Positions 55,290 to 62,737 of a DNA stretch of 64,000 nt are shown piece by piece. The notes under the pieces were generated by a model. The model did not search any database. It was given only the letters and a program-made list of their open reading frames with translations, and was not told the origin of the DNA. This DNA is from GCA-002282575 sp964519885 (GTDB lineage: Bacteria; Pseudomonadota; Gammaproteobacteria; Thiomicrospirales; Thiomicrospiraceae). A program made the position numbers and the translations under genes. The stretch's first letter is position 1. Every line of letters starts with the position of its first letter. The stretch is from positions 29,383 to 93,382 of the forward strand of contig CAZFLX010000005.1 of NCBI GenBank assembly GCA_964519885.1, given 5' to 3'.

Positions 55290-56158
55290 GACCAATCCTC
55301 TTGCAGAGCTAACTCATCTAAGCCAGCATCAGCCCATAAAGGGTAGTAGCCAATGGATAGTGTGCTACACCATTGTTGAATATGTTGTAAAAATTGCATC
55401 ATCTGTTGCTGATAGTCGGCACGTTGAGTTTCCGTCAAGGCAACAGCCGCTTCTCCCCATAATGCCGAAGTGGCTTTGGGTAGCTGAACTTCTTGTTTGT
55501 CCAACACCTGAACTAACAGAACCTTACCACGCAAACTTGCTTCAAGTAATTGCGCTTCCAGCACTTCATCCCAATCAATCAAATCAGAAATAATGATACA
55601 CAGTTGATCTTGATGATCGATTAAAGCTTCTGATAAAGGCAAAGCGGGTTTGAGATGGTCACTAGCCAGCCCACTGACAATCGGCAACCAAGCTTCAGCC
55701 CAAGTGTGCCAACGAGCTTGACCACGCAACACCGGTAATTGAGGCGTTTCATGCGCCCATACTTGCGTGTCAATTAACACCGAAGCGGAAAATTGTTGCG
55801 CCAAACGAAAGGCAACCCGCACCATCTGCTCCGCTTTTAAGCGGATGGTCGAACCTTGCCAAGCACTCGCTCTTAAATCGACCAGCATTTTAAGCCTTAA
55901 TTCAGTGGGTTTGGGCTTATACTTTACGTAAACTTGATCTGAACGTGCCGTTAGCCGCCAGTTAATATGTCGCACCGAATCACCAGGACGATACAGCCGA
56001 CTTTCCTCGACATCCACTCCCGGCTCTAACCATTTACCCGCATAATCCCCATGCCGTAAACCTTCCCCCTCGCCTGTTAAGCTTAGCGACAAAGGCGGCA
56101 AATCAGCGCATTCCGCCAGCAAAGCAGGCAGCCAGTCGTTAGTGGGCCAATTTGACAC
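55286..56158 (-). CDS. DUF58 domain protein of the MoxR/Bat cluster
   Basis: A 290-residue soluble protein with DUF58, a VWA-like fold. The signature YRPGDSVRHINWRLTARSDQVYVK is present (core RPGDSVRHINWRLTAR), together with VDVEESRLYRPGD just before. The start is GTG 56158, overlapping moxR by 20 bp. DUF58 always travels with MoxR ATPases and VWA proteins and is thought to be their partner; no reaction is known. Confidence 0.88.
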   Translation of the reverse strand: MSNWPTNDWLPALLAECADLPPLSLSLTGEGEGLRHGDYAGKWLEPGVDVEESRLYRPGDSVRHINWRLTARSDQVYVKYKPKPTELRLKMLVDLRASAWQGSTIRLKAEQMVRVAFRLAQQFSASVLIDTQVWAHETPQLPVLRGQARWHTWAEAWLPIVSGLASDHLKPALPLSEALIDHQDQLCIIISDLIDWDEVLEAQLLEASLRGKVLLVQVLDKQEVQLPKATSALWGEAAVALTETQRADYQQQMMQFLQHIQQWCSTLSIGYYPLWADAGLDELALQEDWS

Positions 56159-57098
56159 TATCTAACACCCGATTGACCCAATCATCTACGGTCAACTTCT
56201 GCGCTCTGGCTTTGGCCGATAAATGCAAACGATGACGCAACACATCAGGCAATAAGTTCACTACATCATCTGGGGTAACATAATCTCGACCATGCAAAAA
56301 GGCACGCGCACACACGGCTTGAGCTAAGGCAAGCGTTGCACGCGGACTGGCCGGAACTAATACAGTATCACGCAAACTCTCATGCACTTGCTCGGGCGCA
56401 CGAGTGGCACTAATTAAGGCTACCAAATACTGCTGAATCGACACATCCATGTGAAGGTTTTCAATGGTTGAACGTGCTTGCTGTAAATCGGTCAAGGTAA
56501 GCGTCGAAGGCGGTAACGGCTGCGATAGTGCACCAGAACGTGATCTTTGCAGAATCATCAACTCTTGTTCTGCGCTAGGAAAATCTAAAGCAACATGAAG
56601 CATAAAACGATCCATTTGCGCTTCTGGCAAAGGATAAGTGCCACTATGTTCTAGCGGATTTTGCGTTGCCACAACAAAGAATAATGGATCAAGGGCATAG
56701 GTTTTACCACCTACCGAAACCTGCCCTTCTGCCATGGCTTCCAGTAAAGCCGACTGAACCTTAGGTGGCGCACGATTGATTTCATCGGCAAGTGTTAATT
56801 GATGAAACAAGGGCCCTGGCACAAAACGCATCATGCCCGAATCCTTGTCTAACACCTCAGAACCGGTAATATCCGAAGGCATTAAATCTGGCGTAAACTG
56901 AATGCGGACAAAATCCAAATTCACCGCTTGCGATAGCACTTTCACTGCGGTCGTTTTCGCTAAGCCAGGTGCACCTTCTAGCAGCACATGACCTCGCCCT
57001 AGCAAGCCAATGAGCAAGCGCTCTAACAAACGCTCCTGCCCAACAATGACCGAACTTAACCGCTGCTGTAATGGTTGCCACACCGTGGAATAAGACAT
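56139..57098 (-). CDS. MoxR family AAA+ ATPase
   Basis: A 319-residue AAA+ chaperone-like ATPase. Walker A is GAPGLAKT (42-49), Walker B is TLADEINRAPPK, and sensor 1 is FFVVATQNPLEHSGTYPLPEAQMDRF with core ATQNPLEHSGTYPLPEAQ. The C-terminal lid contains ASPRATLALAQAV. It is the first gene of the Bat operon and probably remodels metal-loaded or VWA partners. A promoter with an inverted repeat lies upstream. Confidence 0.93.
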   Translation of the reverse strand: MSYSTVWQPLQQRLSSVIVGQERLLERLLIGLLGRGHVLLEGAPGLAKTTAVKVLSQAVNLDFVRIQFTPDLMPSDITGSEVLDKDSGMMRFVPGPLFHQLTLADEINRAPPKVQSALLEAMAEGQVSVGGKTYALDPLFFVVATQNPLEHSGTYPLPEAQMDRFMLHVALDFPSAEQELMILQRSRSGALSQPLPPSTLTLTDLQQARSTIENLHMDVSIQQYLVALISATRAPEQVHESLRDTVLVPASPRATLALAQAVCARAFLHGRDYVTPDDVVNLLPDVLRHRLHLSAKARAQKLTVDDWVNRVLDSVKLAH

Positions 57099-57130
57099 AG
57101 CCTTAGCTTCCTCACTAAATTGATGAGCGA

Positions 57131-57158
57131 ATCATAACATAAGCAACAGAATATTCAA
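57131..57158 (-). promoter_or_regulatory. Promoter of the moxR/Bat operon
   Basis: TTGAAT (57153-57158) and TATGAT (57131-57136) on the minus strand, with a 16-bp spacer. The -35 lies within the right-hand inverted repeat described at 57151-57174. Confidence 0.55.
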
Positions 57159-57174
57159 ATTTTAATTTGAATAT
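57151..57174. repeat. Perfect 24-bp inverted repeat, candidate operator
   Basis: Arms ATATTCAAATT and AATTTGAATAT of 11 bp flank TT. The repeat is perfect and has no T-run, so it is not a normal terminator. It covers the -35 of the Bat operon promoter. The layout and the ATATTC/GAATAT ends resemble ArsR-family operators, but no ArsR gene is in the window. Confidence 0.6.
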
Positions 57175-57177
57175 AAG

Positions 57178-58116
57178 TTAATTACCTTGCTCGTAAAATA
57201 AGAAAGTGCTATTCACATTTTTAGGATGTAACACATCATAAACGCTTAAATGCTTAAAGGCAGGTAAATCTTTTGCTTTAGCAGATACTTCATCGATATT
57301 ACCCATATCGGCAGCTGCCTTGCCCACTACATCATTTAAATAGTCGAGATAGTCCGCTGTTTCCGCTTTAACTTTTTTCATATCACACACATTACCGTGA
57401 CCCGGAACGACTTTCGCCTGCGGGTAGGCCTTCATCATCTCATGCACTGCTGTACGCCATGTTTTTGGGTTTGAATGTCCCGGCAAAACACCCAAAATTC
57501 GATCGACATAAACGTGATCACCGCTGAATAACACCTTCGTTTTGGGCAAATAGACGGTTACATCTCCAGCAAAATGCGCATCAGCAAAATAACGCAATTC
57601 AAACTCTGTGCCGCCAATGGATAGACGTTTGCTATCTTCCGCAATCGGTTGCTTTGCCGTAACGGCTTGTGTCGCCTCCATTTGCTCACCAAGCGTGTTT
57701 TTTAAGCCCGCAATCTGCCCAGCTCCCTGCTTTTTCTGCGTTTCGACGGTGCGTTGCAGTGCAATCACTTCTACGCCTTTATCAGCAAAATAGCCATTAC
57801 CCAACCAACGATGATCTTGACTGCCTGTATTAATCACCGCCACGATCGGCTGCTTAGTAATCTTCGCTGCAGCTGTTTCGAGTTGTTTCGCAGCGGTGTA
57901 AGAAGCACCTGAATCAATGAGCACCGCGCCCTTATCGGTGACAACCAAACCATGATTTGAATTCAGACCATAATTATCTTTACTACGATCACCCATTTCG
58001 CCCACATAGGCGTAGACATTATCAGTGACTTTAGTAAAGGTAACCGCGACAGGAGCGGCATGGGCGCTTGCAAAGCTAAAGGCAGAAAAAACAGCAATAA
58101 GCCAAGTAAGTTTCAT
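57178..58116 (-). CDS. Periplasmic MBL-fold metallo-hydrolase with a variant metal motif
   Basis: A 312-residue secreted metallo-beta-lactamase-fold protein with a signal peptide of about 20 residues (ending SAHA). The usual HxHxDH motif is replaced by NTGSQDHRWLGN (97-107), which keeps only Asp101 and His102. Other metal-site candidates are His181 (ADAHFAGD), Asp200/His201 (FSGDH) and His240 (VPGHGN). I recall a family with NTGGQDHRWLGN, so the change looks family-wide and not decay. It resembles SoxH-type hydrolases, but I do not assign a substrate. It diverges from the Crp/Fnr gene. Confidence 0.8.
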   Translation of the reverse strand: MKLTWLIAVFSAFSFASAHAAPVAVTFTKVTDNVYAYVGEMGDRSKDNYGLNSNHGLVVTDKGAVLIDSGASYTAAKQLETAAAKITKQPIVAVINTGSQDHRWLGNGYFADKGVEVIALQRTVETQKKQGAGQIAGLKNTLGEQMEATQAVTAKQPIAEDSKRLSIGGTEFELRYFADAHFAGDVTVYLPKTKVLFSGDHVYVDRILGVLPGHSNPKTWRTAVHEMMKAYPQAKVVPGHGNVCDMKKVKAETADYLDYLNDVVGKAAADMGNIDEVSAKAKDLPAFKHLSVYDVLHPKNVNSTFLFYEQGN

Positions 58117-58162
58117 GTGATATTTTCCTTTTTTATTGAATGATAAATGATTTATTTAACGG

Positions 58163-58184
58163 TAAAAACAGCGTCACACGCTGT
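58163..58184 (-). terminator. Terminator-like hairpin in the MBL gene leader
   Basis: On the minus strand ACAGCG-TGTGA-CGCTGT is followed by TTTTT (stem at 58168-58184). It lies 52 bp before the MBL start codon, so it could end an upstream transcript or attenuate the MBL gene. Confidence 0.45.
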
Positions 58185-58243
58185 GAATTTACCCATCACT
58201 CGGTTTAACTATTTATTTACTGGCTTAGCGTAACAATATTTAT

Positions 58244-58273
58244 TAGACAATGATATGATTTAAATCATACAAT
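58244..58273 (+). promoter_or_regulatory. Promoter of the Crp/Fnr gene
   Basis: TAGACA (58244-58249) and TACAAT (58268-58273), each five of six to consensus, are separated by 18 bp. The palindrome at 58255-58268 sits in the spacer. Confidence 0.6.
58255..58268. promoter_or_regulatory. Fnr-like box in the Crp/Fnr promoter
   Basis: Perfect palindrome ATGATTTAAATCAT, matching the Fnr consensus TTGAT-N4-ATCAA at eight of ten positions. It overlaps the spacer and -10 of the adjacent gene, which suggests autorepression. It also faces the divergent MBL gene. Confidence 0.6.
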
Positions 58274-58289
58274 ATCAACTTATTAAATT

Positions 58290-58823
58290 ATGACTGTTTT
58301 ACTACCAGAAACCTTAACCAAATCCGCCAAAACAATTACCCTTTCCAAAGGCAAACACCTTTTTCTTAAAGGTGAAGAGCCGGAAAATTTGTTTTACCTA
58401 GTCAGTGGCAATATTCGCTTAAGTCGCTGTTCAGAAAGCGGTCAAGACTGCACACTGCAACAGATTCAACAAGGATTTTTAGCGGAAGCCAGTTTATTCA
58501 GCCAACAAGGCTATCACTGTGATGCCTTTGCTAAAGAGACTTCTGAACTGCTAGCGATTCCACTGACACACTTTCGCCACTGCTTACAAGATCCCGATTT
58601 TAACCGCTATTGGATGATGACCTTATCCAGTGAAATACGACGCTTGCGCAATCAAGTCGAACGCTTATCACTCAATACAGCCGAGGCACGCGTTAAGCAC
58701 TATCTACAAAGCGAAGGCGATCCACCCAAACAGAAAAAACAGTGGGCAAAACTACTAGGATTGAGCCACGAGGCTTTATATCGTTGTTTAGCTCGCATGG
58801 AAAAACAGACCGAAGCAACTTAA
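58290..58823 (+). CDS. Crp/Fnr family transcriptional regulator (short)
   Basis: A 177-residue regulator with a cyclic-nucleotide-binding-like beta barrel (about 15-115; LVSGNIRLSR, FLAEASLFSQQGYHCDAFA) and a short winged-helix end with LLGLSHEALYRCLARME as recognition helix. Family members are usually 200-230 residues, so the C-terminus is compact. Cysteines 47, 54, 77 and 98 lie in the sensor domain. There is no N-terminal Fnr-type Cys cluster, so it is not a classical Fnr. Its ligand is unknown. It is divergent from the MBL gene and convergent with the TetR gene. Confidence 0.85.
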   Translation: MTVLLPETLTKSAKTITLSKGKHLFLKGEEPENLFYLVSGNIRLSRCSESGQDCTLQQIQQGFLAEASLFSQQGYHCDAFAKETSELLAIPLTHFRHCLQDPDFNRYWMMTLSSEIRRLRNQVERLSLNTAEARVKHYLQSEGDPPKQKKQWAKLLGLSHEALYRCLARMEKQTEAT

Positions 58824-58894
58824 CCTATACTCACTTGCCGAACCGCATCAGCATCGCAGTTAGCACGCAAAAAGTTAAGTCGATTCAAACACCA

Positions 58895-59404
58895 TCAACT
58901 TTTTAGCATCGCCTGAATCATCAAGGAAATATGCTGCGTTAAATAAGATAACTGTTGTTTTTCAACAGACCCACCCGGTAACAAGGGACGTAACGGGTTA
59001 ATCTGAAAATGAAACAAGGTCAACCCCATTAAACTGGTGGTTAAAAAATGAGGATCGCAGTTAGCATTAATGGTCAAAAAAACGTCATGTAAGGCATGGC
59101 AAGGAGCAGCCATGACTTGCTCGGCTAGAAATTGCGCCCGCTCTGCATTTTGTTCAATCACTTCTCGTAAAAATAACTGCCGAAAGACAAAGTCATCCGA
59201 TAACTGCTGACACAAGGTTTCAATAAAGGTCGCCAAACGTTGCTCCGCTGGCAAAGGCTGCTGTAGACAGCTCATTAATTGATCACCATGACCAGCAAAC
59301 ACAAACACCAGCGTTGCTTCGTACAACGACTGTTTATCGGCGAAGTGATTATAAAGCGATGGCGCCTTAATACCGCAAGCAGAGGCAATATCACGCATCG
59401 TCAA
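58895..59404 (-). CDS. TetR family regulator, start codon unclear
   Basis: A TetR-type repressor of the DUF4395 cluster. With the TTG at 59404 it has 169 residues, opening MTMRDIASACGIKAPSLYNHF, the helix-turn-helix. However, the frame continues upstream to 59482 with TTQQTILSTSAALFAAKGFDAL, exactly the missing first TetR helix, and contains no ATG, GTG or TTG. The nearest possible starts are ACG at 59467-59465 or ATA at 59473-59471, which overlaps the DUF4395 stop. The real protein is therefore probably about 190 residues from a rare start, or the gene is damaged. Its C-terminal ligand domain is typical and unassigned. Confidence 0.78.
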   Translation of the reverse strand: MTMRDIASACGIKAPSLYNHFADKQSLYEATLVFVFAGHGDQLMSCLQQPLPAEQRLATFIETLCQQLSDDFVFRQLFLREVIEQNAERAQFLAEQVMAAPCHALHDVFLTINANCDPHFLTTSLMGLTLFHFQINPLRPLLPGGSVEKQQLSYLTQHISLMIQAMLKS

Positions 59405-59469
59405 TGCATCAAAACCCTTAGCCGCAAAGAGTGCGGCCGAGGTAGATAGAATGGTTTGTTGTGTCGTAA

Positions 59470-60189
59470 CTATGATGTTTTACTCGCATTTTTCGCTCGA
59501 ATGGCATCCCAATCGATGTTATTACACGCATAGCAAGGCTCTTCAATCCAGTTAAGCCATACCAGCAATGAGTGTATTTTACACCCAACACAAAAACCAA
59601 GCACCACTTCTAACCACATCATCGCTAAACACAAGTATAAAAGTGTCACTGGTACTTCATAAGGAATGTAATTATAAGTGGTCGGTAACACCTCGCTCAT
59701 GAACACGGTATTTACCCACCCCGCAAAGGTATCTGGATTAAAAAATACCCAGCAAAAACTAGCAAGCACTAGCCCTAAGCTCCATGCGAAGCGTTTCGGT
59801 GCCATAGGCTTCCACACGGCAGGTTGGTAACGAGCCAGCCAACTGGCTAATTGAATGCTCGGTGAGAAACGTGCGGTTTTCACAGACATACCAGCTAGCA
59901 ACTCAAACAAGGCATAGACCAATACCGCACTCTGCCAAGTGTAATCATAAGCACGCATCACCACTTCAGCCGTATGAATCACTTGCGACGCTTCGTTGAC
60001 TTTATAGGCATCCTCTAAGGTAGCCACATCGACTAACCAAGCAGGTGTATAAAGCACATCAAACAAGGTAAACGCCATGAAAATGGGAATAAACATCATT
60101 AGCCCAGCACGAATACGCACCGCTGTTTCATTAATGAATAAAGGGGCTTCATGGGTATCTCTAAACCATGCAGTGTTGACATAAGACAT
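59470..60189 (-). CDS. DUF4395 family membrane protein
   Basis: A 239-residue inner-membrane protein with four to five TM segments. DUF4395 features are the N-terminal INETAVRIRAGL, the APKRFAWSLGLVLA segment and the cysteine-containing LGFCVGCKIH. A CYAC pair sits in the C-terminal tail. The role is unknown, but the family often co-occurs with sulfur and thiol genes. It lies 10 bp after the upstream 132-residue gene and overlaps the TetR frame. Confidence 0.72.
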   Translation of the reverse strand: MSYVNTAWFRDTHEAPLFINETAVRIRAGLMMFIPIFMAFTLFDVLYTPAWLVDVATLEDAYKVNEASQVIHTAEVVMRAYDYTWQSAVLVYALFELLAGMSVKTARFSPSIQLASWLARYQPAVWKPMAPKRFAWSLGLVLASFCWVFFNPDTFAGWVNTVFMSEVLPTTYNYIPYEVPVTLLYLCLAMMWLEVVLGFCVGCKIHSLLVWLNWIEEPCYACNNIDWDAIRAKNASKTS

Positions 60190-60199
60190 AGCGCCACTC

Positions 60200-60598
60200 C
60201 TAGCGTTTTTTGACTGAGCCTGTCACAGGTTTACTAAAAAAAGTGTCTCTCATCATGGCCCATGAATAAGCCTGATCATGATTCCACGGCATCAATGACA
60301 TAAATCTGGCGAGGAAACAATAATTCACTAACACCATCGCCGAGGTGCCTATGATAACCAAATACAATAATTCGTAAAGTGGCTGCCACAAAGCTAACAC
60401 CAGCAAAAGCAAGTAGGCAATTCTAACCTGAGTAGCAAAACCGTTCACTGCCCCTTCGATCCGATAAAAATGCACTACCTGAACCAAGGTTAATGCAATC
60501 GCTAATGCAAGCCCATTAGCACCAATGCTGACTTCCATGATCAATAGCACATCGGTAATCAGCCAATACCACCAAATCATATCTTTTGATTTAAACAT
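60200..60598 (-). CDS. Membrane protein of unknown function
   Basis: I do not recognise this 132-residue protein. It has four hydrophobic segments (about 8-25, 27-45, 58-75, 80-103) and a basic C-terminus, so it is an inner-membrane protein. One short conserved-looking stretch is FYRIEGAVNGFATQVR. It is the first gene of a three-gene unit with the DUF4395 and TetR genes, read from the promoter at 60634-60662. The shared operon suggests a common role with DUF4395. Confidence 0.7.
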   Translation of the reverse strand: MFKSKDMIWWYWLITDVLLIMEVSIGANGLALAIALTLVQVVHFYRIEGAVNGFATQVRIAYLLLLVLALWQPLYELLYLVIIGTSAMVLVNYCFLARFMSLMPWNHDQAYSWAMMRDTFFSKPVTGSVKKR

Positions 60599-60621
60599 GA
60601 AGCAATCCCAATAAAAATGAA

Positions 60622-60635
60622 CTAACGTTTGTTAG
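60622..60635. promoter_or_regulatory. Candidate TetR operator
   Basis: CTAAC-GTTT-GTTAG, a palindrome of the kind bound by many TetR regulators. It overlaps the -10 of the leftward promoter and lies 24 bp before the 132-residue gene. The TetR gene of this unit is the natural candidate. Confidence 0.6.
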
Positions 60636-60662
60636 CTTATTATTAAGCAACCAAAATGTCAA
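60634..60662 (-). promoter_or_regulatory. Promoter of the leftward membrane-protein/TetR unit
   Basis: A perfect TTGACA (60657-60662) and TAAGCT (60634-60639) on the minus strand, 17 bp apart. The -10 is weak and overlaps the TetR operator. Confidence 0.5.
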
Positions 60663-60678
60663 TCAAACCAATCATTCA

Positions 60679-60696
60679 AACAATTATTAAATTGTT
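60679..60696. repeat. Inverted repeat upstream of the rightward promoter
   Basis: AACAATT-ATTA-AATTGTT, perfect 7-bp arms, ending one base before the -35 at 60698. Its centre lies about 45 bp upstream of the predicted start, the position of an activator site. Confidence 0.5.
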
Positions 60697-60697
60697 A

Positions 60698-60726
60698 TTG
60701 ACCAACATTCAAATAAATGATTAAAT
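60698..60726 (+). promoter_or_regulatory. Promoter of the MBL-MFS-YeeE unit
   Basis: TTGACC (60698-60703) and TTAAAT (60721-60726) with a 17-bp spacer, about 31 bp before the ATG at 60758. Confidence 0.55.
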
Positions 60727-60757
60727 GAGTCCGTCAACTTAAAATAGGGTCATCATC

Positions 60758-61489
60758 ATGTTTTTCATTCAACATCGTACATCTTTCTCTTCTCTGTCTT
60801 ATTTGTTTGGCTGTGCAGGTAAAAGTGCTGCCGTCGCTGTCGATGTCTTACCAGAAGATGTCGATATTTTTGTACAAATGGCTGAAGAAAGAAGCGTTAA
60901 CATTCTCTATGTTATCGACACCCACTTACACGCCGATCACTATTCGGGTGGTCGTGAACTGGCAGAAAAAACAGGAGCGAAGTACTGCCTACATGAAAGC
61001 GCCAAAACCGAGTTTGCCTATCATGCCTTATCGCACGGACAACACCTCACCGCAGGCAATGTTGGCGTCGAAATCATTCACACACCTGGTCATACCGAGG
61101 ATGATATTTCATTATTAGTCACCGACAACAGCCGTTGCCATGAGCCTTGGTTCGTGTTAACAGGTCATACCCTTTTCCCGGGTGCTGTCGGAAGACCTGA
61201 CTTACACGGTCGTGAGCGTGAAATGGCAGGCAAATTATACGATTCGATTTATGGTCGTTTATTGTCCTTGCCCGATCATTTAGAAATTTATGCTGGCGCT
61301 ATGGCGGGTAGTGTCTGTGGTGGTGGTATCAGTGCAAAGCCAGTTTCTACCATCGGCTTTGAAAAACGCCACAACCCCAGCCTCATTCGCAATAAAGATC
61401 AGTTTATTGATAATGTCACCTCAATTGCACTTGCCGTTCCCGAAGGTATTAAAGACTTTTACCACTTTAATATTGGTAAAAACGCATGA
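60758..61489 (+). CDS. MBL-fold persulfide dioxygenase-like protein
   Basis: A 243-residue MBL-fold protein of the ETHE1/Blh-like group, which oxidises glutathione persulfide to sulfite in relatives. The canonical THLHADH is at 55-61 and GHT His112 is present. In ETHE1 the third iron ligand is Asp in TGDTLF, but here TGHTLF places His137. The usual YPAHGAGS is YAGAMAGS, so Ala181 replaces its His. I recall a TGHTLMVGD-type subfamily, so this is probably lineage-specific, and dioxygenase activity should not be assumed. It overlaps the MFS gene by 4 bp (ATGA). Confidence 0.82.
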   Translation: MFFIQHRTSFSSLSYLFGCAGKSAAVAVDVLPEDVDIFVQMAEERSVNILYVIDTHLHADHYSGGRELAEKTGAKYCLHESAKTEFAYHALSHGQHLTAGNVGVEIIHTPGHTEDDISLLVTDNSRCHEPWFVLTGHTLFPGAVGRPDLHGREREMAGKLYDSIYGRLLSLPDHLEIYAGAMAGSVCGGGISAKPVSTIGFEKRHNPSLIRNKDQFIDNVTSIALAVPEGIKDFYHFNIGKNA

Positions 61490-62709
61490 TTACACACGGC
61501 ATTCGTCATAATCGTCAGCAGTTTGGTTTGCAACTGCTGATGGTTTTTTTGGTGGGTCTAACCATCGGCATGACCCGCACCGTGCTCCCTGGGCTTGCCG
61601 AGCGTGAATTTGGCTTAGCTAACGACCAATTTTTCCTACTCACTACATTTGTTGTGGTGTTCGGTTTGGTTAAAGCCATCATGAACCTGTTTGCGGGTAA
61701 GCTCAGCGATCGCTATGGTCGCAAGCAAGTATTGCTCTGGGGTTGGTTAGTCGCCTTGCCGATTCCGTTATTACTATTCGCCGCCCAAAACTGGTGGTGG
61801 GTGGTAGCAGCAACAGTATTGCTTGGGTTTAATCAGGGGTTAGCTTGGTCGATGGCACTCAACAGCAAACTCGATTTAGCGCACGCACACCAAAAAGGCT
61901 TGGTCAATGGCTTAAATGAATTTTCAGGTTATGCTGCTGTCGGTTTAGCGGGTCTGTTAACGGCTTATTTTGCCGAACTTTGGGGCGCACGCGATGCCTT
62001 GGCCATCCTGAGTGCCATCGTCATAGGTTCTGGTTTGTTGCTGACCGTGTTTGGCGTAAAAGACACCATGCCTTGGGCAAGATTACACCATCAAACATCG
62101 AGCACAAACACCGTTAACACCGAACAAATGACCTTAGCGCAACTGTTTCGCTTTGCCAGCTTACAACACCCACAACTGATCGCCCTAAATCAAGCAGGTT
62201 TGGTGGAAAAATTCACTGATACCATTGTCTGGATTTTCTTACCCGTATTTTTCCTATCGCAATCCCTATCGCTTATCGAAGCCAGCGGCATTATCGCCAT
62301 TTATGGCGTGGTATGGGGAGCTTCTCAATTGGTTACTGGGCCTTTGTCCGACAAAATCGGCAGAAAAGCTTTAATTGTTTGGGGTATGTGGCTATGTGGT
62401 TTGGGCGTGTTAGCCCTGCCGTTAACCAGTTCTGTTTGGCTATGGTCACTCGAATCCGCCATGATTGGTATTGGCATGGCGATGCTCTACCCCAATTTAG
62501 GCGCAGCTGTAGCGGATATTTCTCCAGCACAGCAACGCGCCAGCCTATTGGGTATTTACCGCTTTTGGCGAGACTTAGGCTATGCCATAGGTGCTTTATT
62601 GATGGGTATCTTGGCGCAGTGGTCGCAAGACCTACTCACCCCTTTCTGGTTAGTGGGCATGGCGATGCTAATATCGGGATGGTGGGTACAAGTTAAGTAT
62701 AAAAAATAG
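61486..62709 (+). CDS. MFS transporter
   Basis: A 407-residue major-facilitator protein with 12 predicted TM helices in two halves. The loop 2-3 motif GKLSDRYGRKQVL and its repeat GPLSDKIGRKALI are the MFS signatures. The substrate cannot be read. Coupling to the persulfide-type MBL gene and the YeeE gene suggests a sulfur compound or its product, perhaps sulfite export. It starts by a 4-bp overlap. Confidence 0.86.
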   Translation: MITHGIRHNRQQFGLQLLMVFLVGLTIGMTRTVLPGLAEREFGLANDQFFLLTTFVVVFGLVKAIMNLFAGKLSDRYGRKQVLLWGWLVALPIPLLLFAAQNWWWVVAATVLLGFNQGLAWSMALNSKLDLAHAHQKGLVNGLNEFSGYAAVGLAGLLTAYFAELWGARDALAILSAIVIGSGLLLTVFGVKDTMPWARLHHQTSSTNTVNTEQMTLAQLFRFASLQHPQLIALNQAGLVEKFTDTIVWIFLPVFFLSQSLSLIEASGIIAIYGVVWGASQLVTGPLSDKIGRKALIVWGMWLCGLGVLALPLTSSVWLWSLESAMIGIGMAMLYPNLGAAVADISPAQQRASLLGIYRFWRDLGYAIGALLMGILAQWSQDLLTPFWLVGMAMLISGWWVQVKYKK

Positions 62710-62737
62710 AATCATAAATAATAAGGAGGTTAACTCA

